Positions 17,458 through 27,820 of a DNA stretch of 64,000 nucleotides are shown here, one piece after another. The stretch is taken from the NCBI GenBank assembly GCA_015654595.1, contig JAATGQ010000142.1:1-64000 (forward strand), written 5' to 3'. Positions within the stretch are counted from its first letter, which is position 1. Every line of letters starts with the position of its first letter. The notes below the pieces were generated by a model that worked only from the letters and a program-made list of their open reading frames with translations, had not been told where the DNA came from and did no database searches. Position numbers and translations under genes: made by a program. The stretch comes from Chitinophagales bacterium. Its GTDB lineage: Bacteria > Bacteroidota > Bacteroidia > Chitinophagales > Chitinophagaceae.

Positions 17458-19188
17458 TTAGGGCAACTCCAGTACAAGCGCCTCAAAGGGCCGTAGCACA
17501 TCTTTAGGAGCCGAATCGGGATAATTTCCAAGCAGCAGCTTCGCCCCTTTCAGGTAGTCGCCAAGGTTGGCCGCTGCCTGATGATCTCTGAAATTCAACA
17601 CCACCAGTACCTTTTTACCCTGTAATTCCCGGATATAGGAATAGACTTCGGGATTATAGCCATCGATAAGATGGTAAGACCCATACACAAAGATCGGATT
17701 CGACTTACGAAGCCGGATCAGCTTCCTGAAGTAATGTAACACCGAAGCGGAATCCTTCTCTTCGTGAGCAGCATTAACCAATGTATAATCCGGGTTAACC
17801 TTCAACCAGGGAGTACCTGACGTAAAGCCGGCATTGGCCGAGCTGTCCCACGGAAAGGGAGTACGGCCGTTGTCGCGGCCAAAGCGCTTCTCGCTCTCGA
17901 GGAAAGAATCGACATTCCCCCCGGTGGCCTTCAGATGCTGGTATTTATTCAAGGTTGCCACGTCGCGATAGTCATCTATCGTTTCAAAGCGGATATTGCC
18001 CATCCCCAGCTCGTCTCCATAATAGGCATAAGGGGTCCCGCGCATCGTCAGCAGGAAAGTATTGAGCATTTTTGCGCAATAACCTCGGAAAGGAAGGCTA
18101 TCGCTGCCCCAATGACTTAACATTCTTGGCTGGTCGTGGTTCCCAAGAAAAACAGATACCCACCCCTTCTGGCTGAAGATCGTATCCCATTTGCTATAGA
18201 CTTTTTTGAATTCCAGCAGATCGTAGCCGGGCTTCCCCTTGCCGACATCCATTACTTCAAAATGATAGGCCATATTCAACTCGTTTCGATCAGGCCCTAC
18301 AAGATCCATGGCATCGTCTAACGTACTGCCGGCGCCTTCGGCAACTGTCATGATATCGTATTTGCTGAGAACATCCTTGTTCATTTCCTTCAGGTAGTCG
18401 TGCAGGTGAGGACCCATCCCATAATACTTGATAATATCCTGCTCGTATCCTTTTGGAAATTCCGGCCAGGTCGTGTCTTTTGCCACAAATTGAAAAGCGT
18501 CCATCCGAAATCCGTCAATACCTTTATCCAGCCAGTATTTCATCATTTTGTAGATCTCCTGTCTTACGACCGGGTTTTCCCAGTTGAGATCGGGTTGCTG
18601 ACGGGAGAAATAATGGAGGTAGTAAGAGTTGGTTGGCGTGTCCAGTTTCCAGGCATCGCTGTTGACATCGAAGAAGCTCCAGCGGGGTGTAGGCGTTCCT
18701 CTTTCCGCATTCCACCAGTGATAGTAGTTCCGGTATGGATTTTCTCTCGAACTCCTGGATTGAAGGAACCATTCGTTCTGATCGCTGGTATGGTTGACAA
18801 CCAGATCCATAACGAGTTTGAGATGGCGGACATGCATCTCCTTCAGCAGGGTATCGAAATCGGCCATCGTCCCGAAATCCTTCATGATCGCACGATAGTC
18901 GCTGATATCATATCCATTATCGGTATTGGGAGAAGCATAGATCGGATTAAGCCAGACGACGTCTACGCCAAGGCTTTTGATATAGTCCAGTTTGGAGATG
19001 ATCCCTTTGAGATCACCGATACCATCACCATTGTTGTCTTTAAAACTGCGGGGATACAATTGATATACGACAGCTTCTTTCCACCATTTTCTGCTGGCGC
19101 TGTCAGGAAGCGGCGTATTCTGCGGAACCGGGTTGTTACAGGACGCAAGCATCAATAGCGCCAATGGTAACATTTGAAGTTTGAACAT
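17458..19188 (-). CDS. GH13 alpha-amylase/alpha-glucosidase family lipoprotein
   Basis: This is a 576-residue glycoside hydrolase of family 13, acting on alpha-glucosidic bonds of starch- or maltose-like sugars. The N terminus MFKLQMLPLALLMLASCNN is a lipoprotein signal with lipobox LASC, so the enzyme is probably anchored at the cell envelope. Family motifs are present in order: VVWLNPIYASPNTDNGYDISDY, DLVVNHTS, GFRMDAFQF (catalytic nucleophile Asp), TVAEGAG (acid/base Glu) and FLGNHDQPR (transition-state Asp). The start of the mature domain, WWKEAVVYQLYPRSFKDNNGDG, is of the oligo-1,6-glucosidase/alpha-glucosidase subgroup. The substrate cannot be read from sequence alone. No SusC/SusD pair is adjacent, so it is not in a visible polysaccharide-utilisation locus. 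Confidence 0.92.
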   Translation of the reverse strand: MFKLQMLPLALLMLASCNNPVPQNTPLPDSASRKWWKEAVVYQLYPRSFKDNNGDGIGDLKGIISKLDYIKSLGVDVVWLNPIYASPNTDNGYDISDYRAIMKDFGTMADFDTLLKEMHVRHLKLVMDLVVNHTSDQNEWFLQSRSSRENPYRNYYHWWNAERGTPTPRWSFFDVNSDAWKLDTPTNSYYLHYFSRQQPDLNWENPVVRQEIYKMMKYWLDKGIDGFRMDAFQFVAKDTTWPEFPKGYEQDIIKYYGMGPHLHDYLKEMNKDVLSKYDIMTVAEGAGSTLDDAMDLVGPDRNELNMAYHFEVMDVGKGKPGYDLLEFKKVYSKWDTIFSQKGWVSVFLGNHDQPRMLSHWGSDSLPFRGYCAKMLNTFLLTMRGTPYAYYGDELGMGNIRFETIDDYRDVATLNKYQHLKATGGNVDSFLESEKRFGRDNGRTPFPWDSSANAGFTSGTPWLKVNPDYTLVNAAHEEKDSASVLHYFRKLIRLRKSNPIFVYGSYHLIDGYNPEVYSYIRELQGKKVLVVLNFRDHQAAANLGDYLKGAKLLLGNYPDSAPKDVLRPFEALVLELP

Positions 19189-19350
19189 GGGAGGGGTCGC
19201 TTGAGTTGAAAGCCAATTTAGCGCTTTTTTTATAATTCGCGGCTACCCCTTCCTTACCCTTAAAGAGGCATTTGACCGGGATTCGTTTTCCCGTCAATAT
19301 TCGCTAATTTAGCCGCACATAAAACCGGCGGCAGTTGGCCGCCTTCGTCT

Positions 19351-20688
19351 ATGAAACCAGCCCATCTTTCCATTGCTGATTACAGCTATACCCTGCCAGA
19401 GGAAAATATTGCCTATTACCCGCTTTCGCAAAGAGACGCCAGCAGGCTGCTGATCTATCGGGAAGGCGGGATCCGCGAAAGTACCTACCGCGATATTGCG
19501 GATTTTTTTCCGGAAGCCTCCTTACTGGTATTCAATAATACCCGGGTCGTAGAAGCGCGTATCGTTTTTCAAAAACCAACCGGCGGCAGGATCGAGATCT
19601 TTTGCCTTGAGCCGCCCGCAGAATACGGAGGCATTGCACAGGCGATGTCGCAAACCGGCAGCGTTCGGTGGAGATGCCTGATTGGCGGGGCTTCGAAATG
19701 GAAACCTGGTCAGGTGCTGCAGAAAACGATCGACACCGACGAACCAAGCGCCGAAGGCCTGGCCAATACTGAATCTGGTGCAACTGCTCATAACGCGACA
19801 ACTCAAACGCCCTCGCATAAGGCACAGCCGCTGACGCTCGAAGCGCGTTTCCTCGGGAAAGAAGGCGACGCCTTCCTGATCGAACTAGCATGGCAGCCTG
19901 CCGAACTCAGCTTTGCCGGGCTTTTACACCGCGCAGGACTGATCCCTCTCCCACCCTATATCAGCCGGGCAGCAGAGCCCTCCGACAACCAACGGTATAA
20001 GACCATCTATGCGCAGCACGATGGATCGGTTGCAGCGCCAACGGCAGGTCTGCACTTTACCGACGCTATCTTTGAATCGCTGGACAAACGCCATATCAAC
20101 CGGACCTTCGTCACCCTGCACGTTGGCGCCGGCACCTTTCTCCCCGTAAAGTCAGCCACTCTTGGGGAACATATTATGCACATGGAATTTATAGTGGTAG
20201 CAGCGGCCGTCATATACCAGCTGAAAGAAACGCTCGCCGCTGGACGCCTGATCGTACCCGTCGGCACTACCTCTACGCGAACGATAGAAAGTCTGTATTG
20301 GATGGGGGTAAAAGTATTGCGCAATCCTTCCCTCCAACAGGAGTTGCTGACGGTCGAACAATGGGACGCCTATGACCTGGATGCACAAGAGCCTGTTCTG
20401 GAAGCGCTGACCGCTCTGCTCGATTGGATGAAACAAAACGGACTGGAGGAACTGATGAGCAAAACGCAGCTCCTGATCGCCCCCGGCTATCGCTGGCGAA
20501 TCGTCCGCGGCCTTGTCACCAATTTTCATCAGCCGGAATCGACACTGCTGCTGCTGATCGCAGCTCTCATCGGGCAGGAATGGCGGCGGGTGTACGACTA
20601 CGCACTGGAACACGGATTCCGGTTTCTGAGTTACGGCGACGGGTGCCTTTTATGGGGAGATGAATCGAATCAATTTACCGCCTCATGA
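19351..20688 (+). CDS. queA: tRNA preQ1(34) S-adenosylmethionine ribosyltransferase-isomerase QueA
   Basis: QueA moves the ribosyl part of SAM to preQ1 in tRNA wobble position 34, forming epoxyqueuosine. The 445-residue product shows the family segments NIAYYPLSQRDASRLLIY, LLVFNNTRVVEARI, YKTIYAQHDGSVAAPTAGLHFT, TLHVGAGTFLPVK, VPVGTTSTRTIESL and TNFHQPESTLLLLIAAL. It is longer than the roughly 350 residues of E. coli QueA. About 35 of the extra residues form a Thr/Ala/Ser-rich low-complexity insert around residues 130-162. A TAATTTAG element lies at 19305-19312. The stop overlaps the next start as ATGA. Confidence 0.95.
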   Translation: MKPAHLSIADYSYTLPEENIAYYPLSQRDASRLLIYREGGIRESTYRDIADFFPEASLLVFNNTRVVEARIVFQKPTGGRIEIFCLEPPAEYGGIAQAMSQTGSVRWRCLIGGASKWKPGQVLQKTIDTDEPSAEGLANTESGATAHNATTQTPSHKAQPLTLEARFLGKEGDAFLIELAWQPAELSFAGLLHRAGLIPLPPYISRAAEPSDNQRYKTIYAQHDGSVAAPTAGLHFTDAIFESLDKRHINRTFVTLHVGAGTFLPVKSATLGEHIMHMEFIVVAAAVIYQLKETLAAGRLIVPVGTTSTRTIESLYWMGVKVLRNPSLQQELLTVEQWDAYDLDAQEPVLEALTALLDWMKQNGLEELMSKTQLLIAPGYRWRIVRGLVTNFHQPESTLLLLIAALIGQEWRRVYDYALEHGFRFLSYGDGCLLWGDESNQFTAS

Positions 20689-21218
20689 CGGCGTTTCGCT
20701 ATATATGGATTGCTTTGATCGGTTGGTTGACAACAAACCAGGCATCCTCTTTCCCCTTCTATACATTCCGGCCGGTGACGCTTTCCTCTATCACCCTCTC
20801 CGACACTATCCCCAGACCGGTTGGGCTGGTCAACGATTTTGAACACCTCTTTACGCAACAGCAGATCGATCAGCTGGACGACCTGATCCACGCGTTTGAA
20901 CAACGGACCACCATCGAGATCGGCGTCATCACCGTGGACAGCTCGCTTACCATGGCTGGCAATTTTGACTTCTTTACTCAAAAGACGATGGATGCCTGGT
21001 TGATCGGGAAGAAAGACAAGAACAATGGGATACTGATCGGCATTTCAAAGCAGTTCCGAAAGATCCGGATACAAAAGGGGGCGGGGATCGAAAAAGAGCT
21101 CTCCAATGCCGACACGAAAAGACTGATCGACGAAGCCTTTCTGCCCTTCTTCAAGAAAGGAGAATATTACGAAGGACTGCTCAACGGCCTGAAGACGCTG
21201 ATGCAGCGTTTGGAATAA
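20685..21218 (+). CDS. TPM-domain protein, probably exported
   Basis: This 177-residue protein has an N-terminal hydrophobic segment (IWIALIGWLTTNQASSF) that looks like a signal sequence, followed by a TPM domain from about residue 45: VNDFEHLFTQQQIDQLDDLIHAF, TTIEIGVITVDS and NNGILIGISKQFRKIRIQKG. TPM proteins are thylakoid Psb32-like or bacterial exported proteins linked to membrane-protein repair or phosphatase activity; the role here is unknown. Usual bacterial relatives carry C-terminal membrane helices, which are missing. It overlaps queA by 4 bp (ATGA), so the two are probably co-translated even though no functional link is known. Confidence 0.85.
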   Translation: MTAFRYIWIALIGWLTTNQASSFPFYTFRPVTLSSITLSDTIPRPVGLVNDFEHLFTQQQIDQLDDLIHAFEQRTTIEIGVITVDSSLTMAGNFDFFTQKTMDAWLIGKKDKNNGILIGISKQFRKIRIQKGAGIEKELSNADTKRLIDEAFLPFFKKGEYYEGLLNGLKTLMQRLE

Positions 21219-21275
21219 TCCTCAGCAGCAGTCTTCAATGTGCGGACGCCATCCTTTGCCGCGTCTCTACACCAA

Positions 21276-22643
21276 CTACTCTTCGTCTTCTTTTAATGGA
21301 ATTTCCAGCGTGAACGTAGTTCCCTTGCCAGGCAAGCTGTCTACCTTTATCTTACCGTCATGCGCTTCCACGATCGTCTTTACATAGCTCAATCCAAGAC
21401 CAAAGCCTTTCACGTTATGAAGATTACCGGTATGCGCGCGATAGAATTTTTCGAAGATGCGCCGCTGGGTCTCTTTATTCATCCCGATGCCATTATCCTC
21501 GATGCGGATGATCAGACTTTTGGTAGTGCTATGCGTGGTAATACGGATAAACGGATTCTCTTTTGAGTACTTGACCGCATTATCGATCAGGTTGGTGATG
21601 ATGTTCATAAAATGAACCTCGTCGGCCTTAAGCAGATCGTTCTTTGCGTTGAGCTGCAGCTCGGAATGACCGCCTTTGCCTTCCAGCTGCAGATGGAAAT
21701 TTTCCATAGCCTCCTGAATGATAACATGGGCGTGTAGCGGCTTGCGGTTAAGCTGCTGTTCCTGTCTGTCGAGCAGGGATGCCTGCAGGATAGTCTCCAC
21801 CTGCTTATTCATCCGGCGGTTCTCTTCCTTGATAATGCCGGTAAAGTATTCGGATTTGCTTCTGTCCTGGATGACCTTCTCATTCCGTAACGCATCTACC
21901 GCCAGGGAGATAGTGGCCAGGGGCGTCTTGAATTCATGGGTCATGTTATTGATGAAGTCATTCTTTATTTCACTGAGCTTCTTTTGCCGCAGCAGCGCAT
22001 TGACGGTCACATAAAAGGCGGCGATAATGACCAGCGTAAAGAAGATAGCCCCGATGATCATCATCCGCATTTCGCCAAGTACGATACTTTTAAATTCTGG
22101 AACGACGATGATCAGCAACTCATCCGGTATGATGCTGTTGCCATAAGTGTCCTCCGGCGCTTCCAGCGGCATAAAGGCAGACAGGTTATGAACGGTATCT
22201 TCTATAGCGCGCAGAAAGTCTTTTGATTGTAGCTCGGGCGTACGGAAAGTCAGATTAGAAGGTCCCAGATCGGAGGAGATGGAAAATTCGTAGTGCGTAT
22301 TCTTTAGCCCCAGCGTATTAAACGCTTTCTTCAACTTATCATTGATCTCTTCGACAGAGAACTTTTCAGCGATTGGCTGCGGACGCAGGATCTCCATGGA
22401 GAAAGGATCAGCGGGACGCCAACCGGCTCCCGGAGGCCTAAGGCGAATGATCTTGGTGGCGCCGCTTCTCTGCTGGACCAATTCCTGTCCGACAAAATTT
22501 GCTGCATCGACCAGCTTGTGATGGAGCTCTTCCTGCTTATTCTCCACCATGGTTAATATCCAGTTGATCTGTATATAAATTATACCGATCAGGGATAGGG
22601 TGATCAATACAACGATGATAGGGAAAATTTTTTTCAAACCCAT
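21276..22643 (-). CDS. Sensor histidine kinase (orphan)
   Basis: This is a 455-residue membrane sensor kinase. A first transmembrane helix (IFPIIVVLITLSLIGIIYIQI, about 6-26) and a second (about 195-217) flank a periplasmic sensor region with no recognised domain. The dimerisation/phosphoacceptor motif NNMTHEFKTPLATIS has the phosphorylated His at residue 236. ATP-binding motifs follow: an N-box in ITNLIDNAVKYSKENP, G1 in IRIEDNGIGMN, and G2 in VKGFGLGLSYVK. No response-regulator gene is adjacent, so the partner is elsewhere or the gene pair has been split. The signal is unknown. Confidence 0.92.
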   Translation of the reverse strand: MGLKKIFPIIVVLITLSLIGIIYIQINWILTMVENKQEELHHKLVDAANFVGQELVQQRSGATKIIRLRPPGAGWRPADPFSMEILRPQPIAEKFSVEEINDKLKKAFNTLGLKNTHYEFSISSDLGPSNLTFRTPELQSKDFLRAIEDTVHNLSAFMPLEAPEDTYGNSIIPDELLIIVVPEFKSIVLGEMRMMIIGAIFFTLVIIAAFYVTVNALLRQKKLSEIKNDFINNMTHEFKTPLATISLAVDALRNEKVIQDRSKSEYFTGIIKEENRRMNKQVETILQASLLDRQEQQLNRKPLHAHVIIQEAMENFHLQLEGKGGHSELQLNAKNDLLKADEVHFMNIITNLIDNAVKYSKENPFIRITTHSTTKSLIIRIEDNGIGMNKETQRRIFEKFYRAHTGNLHNVKGFGLGLSYVKTIVEAHDGKIKVDSLPGKGTTFTLEIPLKEDEE

Positions 22644-22946
22644 ACTTTTTGATCCATCTGCAAATTAATCAAAAGGAAGACCGGCCACCTTTTTTCACCC
22701 TTCTTGCAGCAGGCTATTTAACGAAGGTTTCACAAAGAAAAGGGATTTAAAGCTAAAAAGAGCTATATTTAGAAAAGGGAAATTCGCACCGGCAGACGAG
22801 CCCGATTCGATCTAACCAACCAGGGCCGGCGCCCAAAATATCTATTAAGAGCATGATAGTCAACCTCCACGAGCATTGCCAATAGAAAAAGCCCATTTTT
22901 TGCGGGGGGCGTTTTCAATACCGCAGGATTACTTAATTTAGATGCT
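22644..22946. other. Divergent intergenic region between the kinase gene and yqgE
   Basis: No gene is supported in these 303 bases, which must hold divergent promoters. A TAATTTAG element at 22934-22941 lies 5 nt before the yqgE start and resembles the Bacteroidota -7 box TAnnTTTG with one change. No clear element was found for the kinase gene. Confidence 0.4.
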
Positions 22947-23501
22947 ATGGAGAATCCAGCACCGGGCATATTACTGATTGCAGATCCCTTCCTGAAAGAT
23001 CCCAATTTCATGCGGACAGTTGTGTTTTTGTGCGAACACCAGGATGAAGGCAGTTTCGGATTTGTGTTGAACAAGAACTACGATTATACATTGGATGAAC
23101 TGGTGAGCGGACTGGAAGACCTGACCAAGATACCTGTCTACCTCGGCGGCCCGGTTCAAATGGACACGATTCACTTTCTACATCAATATCCCGACAAGAT
23201 AACGGGCGGCTATGAGATCATCGATGGAGTATTCTGGGGCGGAAATTTTGAGACCGCAATCGACCTGATCCGTGCAGGCGAGATCGATATGAGCAAGATC
23301 CGCTTTTACATTGGCTATTCCGGATGGGGCAGCGGTCAACTGGCCGATGAGTTAAAAGAGAAATCCTGGCTCACTGTACAAGCCAGCCGAAGGCTTGTAT
23401 TTCATAAACATCCCTCGGAAATATGGAAGGATGCACTCCGGCATCTGGGCGGGGAATACGAGATGATGGTCAATTTCCCGATCGACCCGCAATTGAACTA
23501 A
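22947..23501 (+). CDS. YqgE/AlgH family protein
   Basis: This 184-residue protein belongs to the UPF0301 (YqgE/AlgH) family, a compact alpha/beta fold of unknown biochemical function found across bacteria. Diagnostic segments are GILLIADPFLKDPNFMRTVVFLCEHQDEGSFGFVLNK split over residues 8-44, VYLGGPVQMDTIHFLH, and FYIGYSGWGSGQLADELKEKSWL. No signal peptide is present, so it is cytoplasmic. A TAATTTAG element lies 5 nt before the ATG, so the transcript may be leaderless. Confidence 0.93.
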   Translation: MENPAPGILLIADPFLKDPNFMRTVVFLCEHQDEGSFGFVLNKNYDYTLDELVSGLEDLTKIPVYLGGPVQMDTIHFLHQYPDKITGGYEIIDGVFWGGNFETAIDLIRAGEIDMSKIRFYIGYSGWGSGQLADELKEKSWLTVQASRRLVFHKHPSEIWKDALRHLGGEYEMMVNFPIDPQLN

Positions 23502-23558
23502 ACTTCCCAGGTCCATAGCTCAGACTTCGCGCATCCGCCGGTTCCTGACCAATAACGC

Positions 23559-23602
23559 TTTGCCCTAAGGGCAAAAAGAAGGCCCCGGCAGAAGCCGGGG
23601 CC
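23559..23602 (-). terminator. Terminator of atpC, with adjacent palindrome
   Basis: GGCCCCGGC (23581-23589) pairs perfectly with GCCGGGGCC (23594-23602) around AGAA. On the minus strand TTCTTTTT follows, so it ends the atpD-atpC transcript. Next to it lies a second stem, TTTGCCC-TAA-GGGCAAA (23559-23575). It lies between convergent yqgE and atpC and could serve both. Confidence 0.8.
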
Positions 23603-23671
23603 CGAAACTAACATTTTGTATTCCGTGGGGCTTGGACCATAAGCGAACCGCAAGGGTTTATCAACCTACGA

Positions 23672-23932
23672 TTATGCTTCCACAGGTACTGCGCCTTCAA
23701 CCAATACGGTTACCTTATTGTGAATGACTTCGACGAAGCCGCTTTGTATGGTAAAATAGGCGAGATGGTTATTTTTGTCTTTCAGTACTTTCACCCGGCC
23801 AGCCTTGAGTGCGCTAACGAGCGGAGCGTGCTTGTCCAACACTTCGAACAGTCCGTTTACACCAGGCAACTGAACGCCGTAGACATCTGCGCTAAACAAT
23901 TTCTTTTCGGGTGTTAATATTTCTAAGTTCAT
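23672..23932 (-). CDS. atpC: F1Fo ATP synthase epsilon subunit (short form)
   Basis: The epsilon subunit links the F1 catalytic head to the rotor and can inhibit ATP hydrolysis. The 86-residue product (MNLEILTPEKKLFSADVYGV... GLFEVLDKHAPLVSALKAG) is only the N-terminal beta-barrel domain; the C-terminal helical hairpin of the 139-residue E. coli subunit is missing, as is common in Bacteroidota. It follows atpD by 76 bp and shares its transcript. A CCTGCCGGCAGG palindrome lies in that gap at 23990-24001. Confidence 0.95.
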   Translation of the reverse strand: MNLEILTPEKKLFSADVYGVQLPGVNGLFEVLDKHAPLVSALKAGRVKVLKDKNNHLAYFTIQSGFVEVIHNKVTVLVEGAVPVEA

Positions 23933-23989
23933 ACCCCTGAGGGAACTTTATTTTGTTAAGATAAATGAGTCGATCGTCGGGGAACCTTA

Positions 23990-24001
23990 CCTGCCGGCAG
24001 G
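23990..24001. repeat. CCTGCCGGCAGG palindrome between atpD and atpC
   Basis: This is a perfect 12-bp palindrome inside the atpD-atpC gap. It resembles the arms of the hairpin at 9989-10017. It may belong to a dispersed GC-rich intergenic repeat family, although two copies in one window are thin evidence. Confidence 0.35.
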
Positions 24002-24008
24002 CCGCAGA

Positions 24009-25538
<1,530 letters not shown>

Positions 25539-25633
25539 TTATCCGAAAAACGCCCATCCCTGGTACACTGCTTTTGATGGGCCTTCGGGTAGCAACCTTT
25601 TGTATTGCTAGACGAGGGTTTTAAATTTGGCTG

Positions 25634-25641
25634 CAAAGGTA
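25634..25641 (-). promoter_or_regulatory. -7 promoter element for atpD-atpC
   Basis: The minus strand reads TACCTTTG, a full match to the Bacteroidota -7 consensus TAnnTTTG. No good -33 TTG was found at the expected distance. It would give a leader of roughly 120 nt for atpD. Confidence 0.5.
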
Positions 25642-25680
25642 AGGGGACAAGGGGAAATTAAAAATAGTTGATTCATTTCT

Positions 25681-25688
25681 TATTTTTG
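25681..25688 (+). promoter_or_regulatory. -7 promoter element directly before the GNAT-like gene
   Basis: TATTTTTG matches TAnnTTTG and ends 5 nt before the ATG at 25694. With the usual spacing the transcript would start at or next to the start codon, that is, leaderless. No clear -33 element is present. Confidence 0.4.
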
Positions 25689-25693
25689 TTGAT

Positions 25694-26863
25694 ATGGAAT
25701 TAATCGAAGTTACCAGTCCCGCACTGGCAAAGGAATTTATCCAGGTGAACATCGAACTCAACCGCGGAGTGCCCGGTTACATCCGGCCCATAGACAAGGA
25801 AATCGAAGAAGTCTTTGATCCTGAACATAATAAAGCATTCCGACAGGGAGAGCTCGCCCGCTGGATACTAAAGGACGACGATGGACGCAACATCGGGCGC
25901 ATCGCAGCTTTTGTCAATAAAAAGTATAAAAATAAAGGCGACGACGTCCCCGTCGGAGGCATAGGCTTCTTTGACTCCATCAATAAACAGGAAGCCGCAG
26001 ACATGCTGCTGGACGTAGCCAAACACTGGCTGGGACAGCGGGGAATGGAGGCGATGGACGGCCCCATCAACTTTGGCGAACGCGACAAATGGTGGGGACT
26101 GCTTGTAGAAGGCTTTCACGAGCCTTTATATGGCATGAATTTCAATCCCCCTTATTATAAGGAACTGCTTGAAAACTATGGTTTTAAGCCCTTTTTTCAC
26201 CAGCTCTGCTTTGGTCTGGACCCCATGAAGCCACTAAATCCCAAACTGTTGGCCCGCCATGCCGCCATTGCCGCAGACCCGGCCTACAGCGCCCGGATGA
26301 TCGAAAAAAAGAACCTGGAAAAATATGCAGACGATTTTCTGGAGGTCTATAACGCTGCGTTTGCAGGACACGGCGGCTCCAAATCAATGCGCCGGGAAAT
26401 GGCCCAGGGGCTTTTTAAGAAAATGAAACCCCTGATCGACGAAAGGGTCATCTGGTTCGCCTATCACAACGATAAACCCGCCGCCATGTTCGTCAATATT
26501 CCCGAACTCAACCAGTACTATAAGCACTTCAACGGCAAATTCGGACTGCTGCAGAAATTGCAGTTCCTTTGGCTCCGCAGCAGGGGCGCCTGCCGCCACT
26601 TTACCGGGATCGTCTTCGCCGTAGCCCCCGAATTCCAAGGGAAAGGCCTGGACGCCTATATCGTCGGCGAATCCGCCAAAGTGATACAGCCGGCGAAGTT
26701 CTATCAGCACTATGAAATGCAATGGATCGGAGACTTCAACCCTAAAATGGTCAATGTAGCCAAAACGCTGGGCGATACCTTCGTCAGCCGGAAGCTGACG
26801 ACTTACCGGTATTTGTTTGACCGGACAAAGGAATTCAAGCGGCACCCCATGGTTTCCGCCTGA
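25694..26863 (+). CDS. GNAT-like (YghO-type) protein of unknown substrate
   Basis: This 389-residue soluble protein resembles the uncharacterised YghO-like branch of the GNAT superfamily. Visible segments are ELARWILKDDDGRNIGRIAAFVNKK near residues 53-77, GGIGFFDSINKQEAADMLLD, PINFGERDKWWGLLVEGF and, near the C terminus, GIVFAVAPEFQGKGLDAYIV, whose QGKGL fits the acetyl-CoA loop QxxGxG/A of GNATs. GNAT proteins transfer acyl groups from acyl-CoA, but the substrate here cannot be inferred. It is a single-gene unit, divergent from atpD and ending at a shared bidirectional terminator. Confidence 0.75.
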   Translation: MELIEVTSPALAKEFIQVNIELNRGVPGYIRPIDKEIEEVFDPEHNKAFRQGELARWILKDDDGRNIGRIAAFVNKKYKNKGDDVPVGGIGFFDSINKQEAADMLLDVAKHWLGQRGMEAMDGPINFGERDKWWGLLVEGFHEPLYGMNFNPPYYKELLENYGFKPFFHQLCFGLDPMKPLNPKLLARHAAIAADPAYSARMIEKKNLEKYADDFLEVYNAAFAGHGGSKSMRREMAQGLFKKMKPLIDERVIWFAYHNDKPAAMFVNIPELNQYYKHFNGKFGLLQKLQFLWLRSRGACRHFTGIVFAVAPEFQGKGLDAYIVGESAKVIQPAKFYQHYEMQWIGDFNPKMVNVAKTLGDTFVSRKLTTYRYLFDRTKEFKRHPMVSA

Positions 26864-26872
26864 GTATAAAAT

Positions 26873-26898
26873 AAAAAGCAGGGTCCACCCTGCTTTTT
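26873..26898. terminator. Bidirectional terminator
   Basis: AAAAAGCAGGGT-CC-ACCCTGCTTTTT is a perfect inverted repeat with T5 on both strands. It lies between the convergent GNAT-like gene (stop at 26863) and the NmrA-like gene (stop at 26912) and can end both transcripts. Confidence 0.9.
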
Positions 26899-26911
26899 AT
26901 CTTCACGGCCT

Positions 26912-27787
26912 TTATTCAAAGAAAGCACGGTGCTTTTCGATAAACTCCACTATTCCCATCGGCTCCTGGCCGGTTATATCCTTTACCACCGTGTTCGTTC
27001 CGGCAAAAACCCCATCCCTGCAATCCTGCGCAACACTCGAGATATGCTGTATAAAATGAGGACCAAACCCCATCTTAGGCGCTTCCTCCTGGTAGGTCTC
27101 TATGCTGATCGCGTCATAAGTTATATTTCTGCCCAAGACCTGGGACAGTATTTCTGCTGTCTCATATAAGTTATATTCTTTTGGACCGTACAACGGATAG
27201 ATCTTTCCGGCATGCGCATCGGGATTAACCAGCAACTCTGCGATTACTCTCCCCTGATCCTCGGTCGCGATCGGCGCATACCTACCTTCCCCAAATGGCA
27301 GCACTATCTTATTGCCCGTCTTTACCGTATTAAAATACATCAGCCATTCCGCAAAGAATGTCGGACGGATATGCGTAACTTTTAGTCCTGACAGATCCAG
27401 CATACGCTCCGAAATCCAGTGATCCTGTGCGGCGTGACTCTTGGCTTCCCTACGTGCGGATTTTTGCGACATGTTCACAATATTGTTGACGCCCTGCTCA
27501 CGAGCTGCCTGTATCAGATAAGCTGTTGCAGCAAGTATCCCCGTCTGCTGGATCGGATATACAAAGTAAACGCCGGTAATTCCTTTCAACGCCTCGCTTA
27601 GGGTATTGAAGTCCCCAAGTTCACCCTGTAAAATTTCGATGCCCTGGTCCTCGAGTTTTTTTGAACGTTCATCGATCTTATGAACAAGCGCTCTTATCTG
27701 AACTCCTTTTTTCAGGAGCTCGCGGATCACATAACCGCCGGTATTACCGGTAGCTCCCGTCACCAGGAACTTTTTTTGACTATCCAT
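26912..27787 (-). CDS. NmrA-like NAD(P)-binding protein
   Basis: This is a 291-residue atypical short-chain dehydrogenase. The N-terminal Rossmann motif VTGATGNTGGYVIREL is the NmrA/quinone-oxidoreductase-2 type GxxGxxG, followed by ALVHKIDERSKKLEDQG and VYFVYPIQQTG. In the family the SDR catalytic Tyr is often lost. Members act as redox-sensing regulators or NAD(P)H-dependent reductases; the substrate is unknown. It is the last gene of a four-gene minus-strand operon with an AraC regulator, an SDR and a membrane protein; gaps are 33, 13 and 14 bp. Confidence 0.87.
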   Translation of the reverse strand: MDSQKKFLVTGATGNTGGYVIRELLKKGVQIRALVHKIDERSKKLEDQGIEILQGELGDFNTLSEALKGITGVYFVYPIQQTGILAATAYLIQAAREQGVNNIVNMSQKSARREAKSHAAQDHWISERMLDLSGLKVTHIRPTFFAEWLMYFNTVKTGNKIVLPFGEGRYAPIATEDQGRVIAELLVNPDAHAGKIYPLYGPKEYNLYETAEILSQVLGRNITYDAISIETYQEEAPKMGFGPHFIQHISSVAQDCRDGVFAGTNTVVKDITGQEPMGIVEFIEKHRAFFE

Positions 27788-27820
27788 AATTTATTTATAT
27801 TTAAAGTTTAAAGAAAATAG

